Origin: Saksenaea vasiformis B4078
Taxonomy: Eukaryota; Mucoromycota; Mucoromycetes; Mucorales; Saksenaeaceae
DNA: 42,654 nucleotides
Direction: 5' to 3'
NCBI GenBank assembly: GCA_000697055.1
Contig: JNDT01001425.1
Coordinates: 1 to 42,654, forward strand
Shown here: positions 32,826-41,545 of the stretch, in pieces
Position numbering within the stretch: the stretch's first letter is position 1
Layout: every line of letters begins with the position of its first letter
The notes under the pieces: generated by a model
Seen by the model: the letters and a program-made list of their open reading frames with translations, nothing else
Database searches by the model: none
Told to the model about the DNA's origin: nothing
Program-made: the position numbers and the translations under genes

Positions 32826-35819
32826 ATGCTTGCTTACAGCCATCGACTGACGCCGGGCGTCATCACGGTAGTCCTAGCTCTCCTCCACGCGTTTGGCCTT
32901 TATATCTTCCTCAAAGGCTTTTTACTTGCACGCCAATCGATTGACCTCGAAGGCAACGTTTATGAACCATGGGAACGTTTTCCCCTGGGTCGAGAGAAAC
33001 ATGACTTATTACCTACCGTACCCGCGCAACAATCTTTCAAACGAGCTGTCATCATTGTCATTGATGCCCTACGATTTGACTTTCTAGTGTCCATGCCGAA
33101 CGACACCGCCGATCCTCTATTCCACAACCATTTTCCCATTGTCCGCCATCTACAGCAAACACGCCCCTCATCATCCCTTCTTTTTCAGTTCCGAGCCGAC
33201 CCACCGACAACCACAACTCAACGTATCAAAGGTCTCATGACCGGCTCATTACCCACATTTATCGACGCAGGTACCAATTTTGATTCGTCAGCACTAGGAG
33301 AAGATCATCTACTTCGCCATATAAGCGATCGTTTCGAGAACATTTACTTTATGGGTGATGATACATGGGTTAATCTGTTCCCGGAATCACTTCATCGAAA
33401 AGACAGGACCTTTGGAAGTGATAGTTTTAAAATGTTTGATCTTCATACTGTCGATAATCGCATTCTATCGCGTTTATGGCCTTTGTTGGAACAAGAACAA
33501 CAACAAGAGGGTGCATGGGACATTGTCATCTCCCATTTCCTTGGTGTTGATCATTGTGGGCACACGTACGGACCCTCCCATCCAAACATGGCTATGAAAC
33601 TGGAGCAGATGAATGGCGTGATAGAACGAATTATTCCCCATATCGACAACGACACTTTGCTTGTTCTCATGGGAGATCATGGCATGTCTGTGGAAGGTGA
33701 TCATGGTGGCGAAAGCCATGAAGAACTCATGAGTGGTCTGTTCCTGTACTCGGGACGACCACTTACTTTGGCACACACACAAGACGACGATGGCCTCTAC
33801 TACCAACGTCTTTTTGACCGCATACATCGTGCTCGTGCAATGGAATTAGGCTACGATTTCGAAGCCATTTCCAATCGATTAGGCTATAACGCATCCACCT
33901 ACCCAATGATTTCTCAAATTCATCTTGTGCCCACACTCTCCTACCTTTTGCACCTACCAATACCCTTTGGCAATTTGGGTGGTCTTATTCCTGATCTGCT
34001 TATGCCAAACCAGCCTTTTCCCAGCAGATCTAGGAGCCTTCTTCATATGGTTGAGCAATTCCGTGTCAATGCACTACAAGTACATGATTACATGACCACC
34101 TACTTCAATCATACATCCCATAACGGATTTTCGCCGCAGAAACTGGCACCCATGTTCCAACGTCTGTACAAAGCTGAAGAACAGCTGGAGGCACTGGCGC
34201 TTCAGCCCTGGTTCTCAAACGCGCTCGTTCAGCCCTCGGAGAAAGAAGAAGAAATGGTCAAGGCGCTGGAACAAGTCCTTTTCGAGTACAATCTGTTTCT
34301 TGTGCGTACGATCAAATACTGTGAGGCTATTTGGGCCCAGTTCGACACCGGCTCGATGTCTTTAGGTGTTCTACTTCTTGGTTTGAGTACATGTGCGACG
34401 CTCTGGCTGATCCGCCATCGTATGCTTTCCCTTCCGCGAGCTTCCACAGCGGTGATCAGCATGGGTGCAGTGGGCATGGGCTTGGCCGCATTGCGTTACA
34501 CTGCGCTGCAGGAAATCATGCGCAATCACGGTTGGTTCGAGAAAATGGCGTGGTCAGACTGGATTGGTGCGTTCTGCGCACTCCCAGTAACAGCAGTAGC
34601 ACTGTCGACGACGGCATCGCTGCAAGAAGAAGAAGGAACGGTAGGAAACGTGTACGACTGGATTGGCCTCCTTGTCGCGACGGTGTGCCAAGCGTTTACA
34701 TTGGCGTCGAATAGTTTTGTTATTTGGGAGGATCGAGTGATCCGATTTCTGCTAGCGACCCTCTGCATGGGGTGGGTGCTTCGGAATGCGAAAAAAGCCA
34801 AAACCAAATATGAGATAGTGGCACCTTTCCTGCTTCTAGGTTGGGTAAGGCTGACAGGTCTCACGGGTCAATGCCGCGAAGAACAGTTCCCGCACTGCGT
34901 GTACATCCATCAAGGTCACCTCAACTCGGACCTTTCCGCTCTTGGCTTTCTACTGCTATGCCTCATTGTGATACTTTTGCTCCTGCATGCATTTCAACAA
35001 CGACTAGCCTCGATCGCCACGTACAGCCCCACCTCTGCCTTGACCATCTATCGACTGTCGCTGACGATTGTGTTTATCCGCCTGGTAACGGACATTGTCG
35101 AGACCTCCCATGACGCGTACATAATCCAAAAATTGGCTGCCATCTTCTTCTTGGATATCAATAACGGAACGGTTCGGAAACTACTAGTGGATGTGTATGC
35201 ACCACGACTAGTCTATGCGTTGACGCTGGGTAGTACATGGACCGCCGTAAGGAAGATCATGTCAGGACCAACAAGAACTACCCATCTACAGCAAGGCTGC
35301 TGGACAGTACTTTTCCTGTGGAGCACCCTGCTTGCGATGCTGCAGAGACCACTGGGCAGCATAATTGTGTTGACAATGCCGATGGTTGTGGGACTTTTGA
35401 CCCAGGGTCAGCCAAGTCTCCTGATCCGTCTCGCATTGACCCACTGTCTTGGGCATCATGTCTTTTTTGCTACCGCGCATCAAGCTATTTTCACCTCACT
35501 TCCGTGGAAGGCTGCCTTTATTGGTTTTGATGATATGAACTATTATGGTGGTGCAACTTTGGTCCTCTTATCCACATTATCTGGTCATATTCTATCCTGG
35601 CTTGGCTGGGCCGTTCTTTTAGCAGAGCAACCAGGGACACATCAAAAACAACCCTTTGTTCTCCTTTTGGTCCTTTTTCACGCTATCCCGACCTTCTTAT
35701 CTGCTATCTTTATCTTCATCCTGCGGAGACACTTGATGACTTGGAAAATTTTTGCTCCGCGGTTCCTGCTGCAGGCCATCATGGCAGTCGGATCGCATGT
35801 GGCAGCCATAGTGCTCTAG
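32826..35819 (+). CDS. GPI13: GPI ethanolamine phosphate transferase 3 (GPI13/PIG-O), single exon
   Basis: 997 residues from ATG at 32826 (MLAYSHRLTPGVITVV); the frame upstream lacks another ATG. One N-terminal membrane anchor (about 11-33) is followed by a lumenal alkaline-phosphatase-like domain. Metal-binding motifs are visible: AVIIVIDALRFDFL (Asp about 79), SHFLGVDHCGHTYGP (about 237) and LVLMGDHGMSVEGDHGG (about 281). From about residue 500 to the end there are a dozen or more hydrophobic helices, as in PIG-O. The enzyme adds ethanolamine phosphate to the third mannose of the GPI precursor in the ER, the group later joined to the protein. Unusually for this window it has no intron. Convergent with the O-acetyltransferase gene. 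Confidence 0.96.
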   Translation: MLAYSHRLTPGVITVVLALLHAFGLYIFLKGFLLARQSIDLEGNVYEPWERFPLGREKHDLLPTVPAQQSFKRAVIIVIDALRFDFLVSMPNDTADPLFHNHFPIVRHLQQTRPSSSLLFQFRADPPTTTTQRIKGLMTGSLPTFIDAGTNFDSSALGEDHLLRHISDRFENIYFMGDDTWVNLFPESLHRKDRTFGSDSFKMFDLHTVDNRILSRLWPLLEQEQQQEGAWDIVISHFLGVDHCGHTYGPSHPNMAMKLEQMNGVIERIIPHIDNDTLLVLMGDHGMSVEGDHGGESHEELMSGLFLYSGRPLTLAHTQDDDGLYYQRLFDRIHRARAMELGYDFEAISNRLGYNASTYPMISQIHLVPTLSYLLHLPIPFGNLGGLIPDLLMPNQPFPSRSRSLLHMVEQFRVNALQVHDYMTTYFNHTSHNGFSPQKLAPMFQRLYKAEEQLEALALQPWFSNALVQPSEKEEEMVKALEQVLFEYNLFLVRTIKYCEAIWAQFDTGSMSLGVLLLGLSTCATLWLIRHRMLSLPRASTAVISMGAVGMGLAALRYTALQEIMRNHGWFEKMAWSDWIGAFCALPVTAVALSTTASLQEEEGTVGNVYDWIGLLVATVCQAFTLASNSFVIWEDRVIRFLLATLCMGWVLRNAKKAKTKYEIVAPFLLLGWVRLTGLTGQCREEQFPHCVYIHQGHLNSDLSALGFLLLCLIVILLLLHAFQQRLASIATYSPTSALTIYRLSLTIVFIRLVTDIVETSHDAYIIQKLAAIFFLDINNGTVRKLLVDVYAPRLVYALTLGSTWTAVRKIMSGPTRTTHLQQGCWTVLFLWSTLLAMLQRPLGSIIVLTMPMVVGLLTQGQPSLLIRLALTHCLGHHVFFATAHQAIFTSLPWKAAFIGFDDMNYYGGATLVLLSTLSGHILSWLGWAVLLAEQPGTHQKQPFVLLLVLFHAIPTFLSAIFIFILRRHLMTWKIFAPRFLLQAIMAVGSHVAAIVL

Positions 35820-36421
35820 AACCACCTTTCTTACTTTATTTGTTAAAATAGATCCTTTTTTTATTAATGAAGCCATTATCCACTAATTTAGTCAATTTTT
35901 TTTTGTTCAGTCACTTATTGTCATGACATAAAGATCATTGAACCCAGAGACACATGCCTCTCTCAATAAATGTTTCGTATCTGCATTTAGTCAAATTGTA
36001 TGTGTTATAAAGAAAAGGAATGTTCCTTATATTTTTATGTCGTACGAGCCTTGCAAGCGGATGCAAACCTACGTTTTTCATGATCGATCAAAACAATAGT
36101 TATGGTTACCATTTCTCACTATCTGGCCATGGTCCCATCAATGACGCGTCATTGCATGGCAAGATGCATTCTGGATTCTTTAGAGAAGGGCGACATGAGC
36201 CTGGATTTTTTCTCGAAGCATGACTAGAAAACAGACAGATTTCCTTTTTATGCTCATGTCCACTTTTGAGCACAACATGCAAACTTTGTTTTTTTTTTTT
36301 AAAAAAAAAGAACACATTGATTTTCTTTCGAAAGAAACTTTATGTACGTTTACTAGTTTTAAATGACTAGCGGATAACGTTATGCAACAGTTGAGAAAAA
36401 AAAAGAAGAAACTCTATGAGT
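35820..36421. other. Convergent intergenic stretch
   Basis: 3' regions of GPI13 and the O-acetyltransferase gene. It contains a T12/A9 palindromic run at about 36288-36309 and a 12-bp palindrome ATGACGCGTCAT near 36141. The frames at 36020-36223 and 36106-36315 are shadows of each other. Confidence 0.6.
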
Positions 36422-39034
36422 TCAGCAGTATCTGTTGATCACTCCAACGCCCAGCATGAAGAGTAGCACTTTAAACCGCATGTCGCCAGTGATCCAGCCA
36501 AACCGTTCATAGAGCGACGGTCGCTGTTGTTGTGGTTGCTGGATTTCCTCGTCTTCAGGAACAGTGACCATAGGATGGCTGCTTCCTGACTCGGTGGGTG
36601 CGTCCGTCTCTTGTGCCGCGGTGTCTTTTCCTTGGGTAGCTGTGGGAAGTAGCGGAAGGGCCTGATATTCCGAATGTGCTGATGGACGTTTAGGTTGTGA
36701 TGAGCATAACCATCGCGTGATCTCTGTAGTCGATTGGCTGAGATGATGGCATACAAAGATAAACAAGGCCGAGGAAATTGCCAAATTAAACCACCATCCG
36801 AATCCGCGTGCCCATGTTGGCTGTGTTAGCACGACCAGCAAGCCCTTCGTATCTCCAGCAAGCCACATGTGGAACTGCCCGATGAAAGTTTCCAACGAAA
36901 TTCTACCGATGAATTCAAAAAATCGAGATGAGGTATTGCGTAGCCGTAGTGTCGCATTACGAAGAATCACAAAGGCCAGGATAGGGATCCAGGAAATATA
37001 GGGATGAGAGGCGTTGTAGGCGAACTTGTTTTCGCGAGTCAGTTCAAACCAGAAATACCAGATCAACGCAAACACAGATAGGCCGATGCTCAGTCTCTTG
37101 ACGCGCAGCCATGAAGGGTGGTCTTTCAAATTAAGGTCCGAAAATTTGATGTACGCATAGGCGGTCAGCATGCCAGCATAGACAATCCATGCATCTAGTC
37201 CGAGGCGGAATCGCCACTCGGATGCGTTCCAGTGAATGTTGACAAAGTACTGCAAAACAGCGAAAAGACCTTCCAGGACACCTGGGTAGTAAATAATTGT
37301 GCCTGTAATTGCTCCCGCGACGGTAATCTTAGCAAGCATAAACCATGGCGTCTTGTTGGCTTGGTTGCCAATGTACATTGTTAACCATATGACAAGAAAC
37401 CAGAATGAGACGAGGGGTGTAAAGTAGTAGCTGAGATAGTCGGTATCCATAAGGTATTGAAGCACAAAGGTGAGCAGATTCAATCGAACCATGACATTCA
37501 TAATACGTCCTAGTCCAAAGTCGCCTTTTTTGTAGAAGAAAAAGAAATGCCCGTAGCCCGTTTGGAACAGGTAGGCAGCGACAAGAATACGAACAGCATT
37601 GTAGATACCAGATGTTCCCGACGCGCCGAGGAAATGATAGATGAGAATGATCACTTGCATCCATCCTTTCCATTCATCTGTCTGATGCCGATTGAGGAAA
37701 CCTTGATCGCCTTCTTTCTTAAACTTCAATGTCAAGATACCGGCTGCAGTAATGGCCATCATAAGCAGCGCAAAGCCAGTAGGATCAAATTGCTTTTGCG
37801 CCTTTCCGAAAAGTTGGGTGCGGTCTCCAAAATACATGTAGATCACGCATAAACCAAAGATAAATAAGGAATGCAGCACAGACTCCGAGGGAAAAAGACG
37901 AGTGATGGATTTCGACACAGACCCTTAAAGCAAAAAAAAAAATGGATTAAGCATGAAATGTTCTTTTGTCACCTGCCAGCCTACCTGATCCAGCCACGTA
38001 GCAACCGAGAGGGATCCATAGCAGAAACAGTAAGAAAAATATGTTTTGGTACCATTTAGGAGTAGGGTAGTGGTAACAGCACGTAGTGGCCATGGGGTAT
38101 TTCTTGGGAAGTTGGTCATTGCAGCGGAAGTTAAGGGCAAGTTGCGCTTGCACAGACGTGACGGAGGATCCATAGTGAAGACCATCCTCGGTATCGTCCA
38201 TCTCTTCAGCCACCGCATTCCATACAAACGGTATGGCGAAAGGTGTCTTTGGCGTCACCGCATTCTCTTGCTCTTTCATGTAGTTATTCATTTTTTTGAC
38301 CTTTTCTATGGTCATTGTTCGCACACGATCATGAGACAACCGATCAAATCGTGGAACTTCCACGGGTGAGAGAATCACAGCATCGGCCAGCCGACTCGAT
38401 CTCTCAACCGCTTGGAACACGCGATCAACGGCATCTCTCCATGGTTCAAAGTAATCTTCATCTAGATAACGCATTTGCCACAGTCCGCTTCCGATAACGA
38501 GAAGACTGGGCTGTCGTACTGCATCCGTGGCTGCCAGCAGATCGATGGTTCTGGAGGAGTTGAGATATGGATCCCACCAGAACTCAAAGACCAGTCGCTG
38601 TTCTCGGAACTCATACAGACGGTCAGAATGCTTAGGTCCTGACGTGTCAATATCGTGCTTAATGAGTTGAACATTAGAAAAGAACTGGTTGCGCGTGATG
38701 GAATCGCCAATATACAAAATACGGGAATGTTGAAGGCAAGTGGCCATGTCGCCAGGTTTGTAGGTGTGCATCATGCATCCAGCTGGCTGCCATTTTGTAT
38801 GCTGATCGTCGAGCCACCAACCGTCATTGAGCATACTATGACACCGAGTACGATCAGCGGGTTCTAGAACAATGTGTTGATTCAGCAAACAAGGTACACA
38901 AAAAAGTTAACACGTCTCATCCTACCCAAGATGAAGCGTCCCACGGCACCCAAAAGAACAAAAATAAAGGTCAGACATACGCTGACCGTCCATAGTTTGG
39001 AATGAAGGGAAGTGGTGCCAGAGGAAGACCCCAT
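36422..39034 (-). CDS. CAS1: Cas1p/CASD1-like O-acetyltransferase with N-terminal PC-esterase domain, 3 exons
   Basis: Exons 39034-38926, 38863-37985 and 37923-36422 join in phase (introns 62 and 61 bp) to 829 residues, close to human CASD1. Exon 1 gives a short N-terminus and a membrane anchor (LWTVSVCLTFIFVLLGAVG). Exon 2 is a lumenal SGNH/PC-esterase domain with RILYIGDSITRNQFF (catalytic Ser, about residue 91) and EDGLHYGSSV (Asp-x-x-His). Exon 3 is a polytopic acyltransferase domain of ten or more helices, then a cytosolic Ser/Gln-rich tail and a last helix. In Cryptococcus, Cas1p O-acetylates capsule glucuronoxylomannan; CASD1 acetylates sialic acid in the Golgi. Here it probably acetylates a cell-wall or secreted polysaccharide. 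The fusion of both domains is the family norm. Confidence 0.95.
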
Positions 39035-39550
39035 GGTAGAAGGAGAAAAGAAGAAAAGAAGAAAAGAAGAGAGGAACAAAAGACGAAACTCAGCCTAGTG
39101 GGGTTCATCGTTTATGACCCAGCGGCGATCTTATCTATATTTGATTTGGTTCCATTTTCATTGAATGTTATCTTTTTTGTATGACAATCGTTGAACCGTT
39201 TGCCCCACATTGATTTCATTCGTGCTGGACAGATTTGCAACAAGTGCGATACGATGATTGCTCAACACCAATGGATTCCGGTGACGTTACACATGGACTT
39301 TTTTGCTTGGAATTTTTCACTCGGCATGACACATCTACTCTATATGTATACTGTATTTTCGAAAAACTTTTTGCGCGCAAACACGTTTTACTGAGCTTTT
39401 CTTCTCTTCTGATTTGTCAACGGTGACTCCTTTTTTTCGATTACTTTCTACTGTTCTTCTTTCATTATGCTGTAACTCTTCCTTTTTTTCATTATATTTC
39501 TTGCCAAAACAATGGCGGATGTTTTGAGTGTATACAACTTTTGATACTTC
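39035..39550. other. Upstream region of the O-acetyltransferase gene
   Basis: An AG-rich leader (repeated AAGAAGAAAAG) at about 39040-39085 is followed by sequence without a supported gene. The overlapping plus frames at 39191-39426 are short and unrecognised. Confidence 0.55.
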
Positions 39551-39926
39551 AAGGAGATAGCTTTTCCTAGCAGCAGGCAAGAGTAGCTTCTGCTGAGGAA
39601 AATGCTTACGACTGGTGCCATTGGGAAGATGATATCAGACGGGATCGAGGGTAAACCATTACTGCCTACGTGTATTAGAATATACTTGCTGTAATAGTAT
39701 ATCAATGCTGTTTTCTCGCGATGAGTCTTCTCGCAGTGCTGCTTATATCGATGTCACTTCTTCTTCAGCTACTTCCATAGCATCTTCATCGTTCTTGCTC
39801 ACAGCCACGTCCTCAAGTTTTTACCATATGTACGCATCTTTATGTTGAATTTTTATTCATCACCGTCATGTATCCATATCTTCTTTCTAAGGAACATTAG
39901 TCGACGAAAAACGCTGTGCAATCCGA

Positions 39927-40015
39927 GATGAATGAAAAGTCAAGTGCTTACCGTAGCGAAGCGAAGGTAAAAGGGCTTCCTGTGATGAGCATCTGCATGT
40001 GCATCGGCCCAGTGT
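39927..40015 (+). repeat. Degenerate copy of the 99-bp hairpin element
   Basis: Shares 33 identical bases, centred on GCTTACCGTAGCGAAGCGAA, with the reverse complement of the hairpin at 40736-40834. The second arm has decayed, so no good hairpin forms here. Confidence 0.7.
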
Positions 40016-40181
40016 TTCTTGCTTCCATCAGATCTTCACAATTACACAATGTATGTTCTTTCCATACTTCATCTTGCCACGTATCCCTTTCAGTGTGTCC
40101 CGGTTGGGAATGTCCTTTTGTGATGTAGCCTTTTTCCATGCCTTCGATTGCTGTATTTTCTTTATTCTGTATCATCCTACA

Positions 40182-40382
40182 ATGGATTACCAGTCCAGTA
40201 TTCTTGCTGCAGTTTCCAAAGTTTTTGCATCCAAAGACTTTTTGCCGGTCATTCTCCTAACCATCATCTTTTTTTTTTTTTGGATCATTGTTCTTCTGAT
40301 TATCGTAAAAATTTTGCACGCGACAGCAACAAAAATCCAAAGGACTTTGGGCAGAATCGAATGCAGGCTATATCATGGCTGA
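40182..40382 (+). CDS. Possible small membrane protein, 66 residues
   Basis: Frame MDYQSSILAAVSKVFASKDF..., with one strongly hydrophobic segment of about 20 residues (FLPVILLTIIFFFFWIIVLL) and a basic tail. It lies between the two copies of the tandem duplication. The poly-T run that produces the Phe stretch means the hydrophobic segment could be chance. No family recognised. Weak call. Confidence 0.25.
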   Translation: MDYQSSILAAVSKVFASKDFLPVILLTIIFFFFWIIVLLIIVKILHATATKIQRTLGRIECRLYHG

Positions 40383-40735
40383 TACGTATCGGAATGTGTT
40401 TATTGAAATGAAGTGCCAATCTCAGTGCTGTTTCCTAACAGGGCGCCTTCTCACAGTGGTTCTCATATTGATGTCCGTTTTTCAATCATTTCCGTAGGAC
40501 CTTGATCTCTCTTACCCACACAGCCGCCTCTTCGATTATCGTCATAGCGTTTTCGCCCCTTTCTCCATAATTACTTTCGTTTTGTTTCTAGGTCTTCTGA
40601 TGCAGGAATCAAGACTGTGGGAGGCAGCGAATACCAATAACAATTATTGGCAAATCAACATATCCGTTTTTAGGCTTGACCACTTCTTCGTAATCGACAT
40701 AATCATATTTTTTTATGAAGAATACCAAGGCGAAA

Positions 40736-40834
40736 GGGATGTGCAGTCGGATGCGAATGAAGGGCCAAGCGCTTTTACCTTCGCTTCGCTACGGTAAGCA
40801 CTTGGCCCTTCATTCGCATCTGGCTGCACATCCC
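40736..40834. repeat. 99-bp near-perfect hairpin element
   Basis: Left arm GGGATGTGCAGTCGGATGCG continues with AATGAAGGGCCAAGCGC. The right arm reads the same in reverse complement (GGGATGTGCAGCCAGATGCG, AATGAAGGGCCAAGTGC) with only a few differences across about 43 bp. The centre is TTACCTTCGCTTCGCTACGGTAA. Probably a miniature foldback mobile element. It is intact here and degenerate at 39927. Confidence 0.85.
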
Positions 40835-41214
40835 GGCAGTGTATCTTGGCTCCAGGTATCTGCGCAGTTACAGGATCTATATGTTCCTTCGATGTTTCTT
40901 CTGTTACGTATCCTTTTTCAGTCTGTCCTGTACGCAAGGTCATCTGTTGCTGACGTATTCGTTGCTATATGTCGTCTTGCAGCGGATTCTATTATTATAT
41001 GCCTGTTCACAATTTCTTCTATGGTATACTTTACAGTTTCTGCTTAGAATCGAATTTTTTTTTTTAGTTTACGATATGATCCGCAAATTAATTGCTGGTT
41101 CTCCTTCAACACATCGTTTCGCTACAAGAGCTCTTAGTTCATATCATATTCTCATGAAATCTCTTGCCACAGTCGGACAGTGAGATGAAAAGAAAAATCA
41201 ATAAAAACAATACG

Positions 41215-41275
41215 GGGTCTGCCCCAGCCGCGTGCGGCTGCAACGGAATGAGCGAAGCGAAGTGGAGAAGGGCTA
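41215..41275. repeat. GC-rich double hairpin with AGCGAAGCGAAG motif
   Basis: GGGGTCTGCCCC and AGCCGCGTGCGGCT form two short stems in a row, followed by GAGCGAAGCGAAGTGG. The 12-mer AGCGAAGCGAAG also sits in both copies of the 99-bp hairpin family, suggesting related miniature elements. GC content is far above the surroundings. Confidence 0.6.
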
Positions 41276-41302
41276 GTTGTGAGTTACTGTTTTTTGCAGA
41301 AC

Positions 41303-41396
41303 GTTTTGCGTTGCCTAAAATGATTTTTTGCATCGCCTGAGAATCGATATACACGGTTCTCGATTGACGCAAGAAATCATTTTAAGCGTAGCAAAC
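41303..41396. repeat. 94-bp foldback repeat
   Basis: Arms 41305-41330 and the reverse complement of 41370-41395 match at about 21 of 26 positions, including TAAAATGATTT. Candidate MITE or element end, about 125 bp beyond the Fanzor-like gene stop. Confidence 0.6.
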
Positions 41397-41469
41397 ATTC
41401 ATTATTTAGCAACTTGTTTGATGATCCGAAGAAGAACTTACCGGTGTGAGCACCTAAAGGATCAATCAG

Positions 41470-41489
41470 TAAAATTGAAATCAATTTTA
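41470..41489. repeat. 20-bp perfect inverted repeat
   Basis: TAAAATTGA-AA-TCAATTTTA, 31 bp downstream of the Fanzor-like stop codon on the transcript strand. It could form a stem of 9 bp, but the 2-base loop is too tight in RNA without opening terminal pairs. It could act in a 3' end or guide RNA, or be chance in AT-rich DNA. Confidence 0.5.
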
Positions 41490-41499
41490 TATATGTAGT

Positions 41500-41545
41500 G
41501 ACAAGCTTACCGTAGAAATCTAAACCCTCCCGGTGGAGGGAACCG
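41500..41545 (-). ncRNA. Candidate 5' part of an omega RNA at the Fanzor-like gene 3' end (hypothesis)
   Basis: On the minus strand CCCTCC-ACCG-GGAGGG (41540-41525) forms a 6-bp GC stem with a 4-base loop, only two bases before the stop codon at 41520-41522. In TnpB and Fanzor loci the guide RNA scaffold typically overlaps the gene's 3' end and continues downstream. Placement and structure fit, but expression and extent are not shown. Confidence 0.3.

Larger units (their letters stand above)
39700..40960. repeat. Diverged tandem duplication (units offset by about 720-830 bp)
   Basis: Two blocks match between copies in the same order and strand. First, about 39709-39830 resembles 40427-40530 (CTGTTTTCTCGCG / CTGTTTCCTAAC, then CTTCTCGCAGTG / CTTCTCACAGTG). 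Second, about 39927-40090 resembles 40740-40920 (CAGTGTTTCTTGCTTCCA / CAGTGTATCTTGGCTCCA and CACGTATCCCTTTCAGTG / TACGTATCCTTTTTCAGT). Identity is about 65-75% by eye. On the minus strand both copies of the first block encode a similar acidic/basic peptide ending TSI followed by a stop (TAA in one, TGA in the other), so a small duplicated gene is possible but I cannot fix its exons. Confidence 0.55.

Noticed and set aside
36106..36315. Small frames between GPI13 and the O-acetyltransferase gene
   Set aside because: Two overlapping frames on opposite strands in a convergent 3' region, with Lys/Phe runs from a poly(T)/poly(A) tract.
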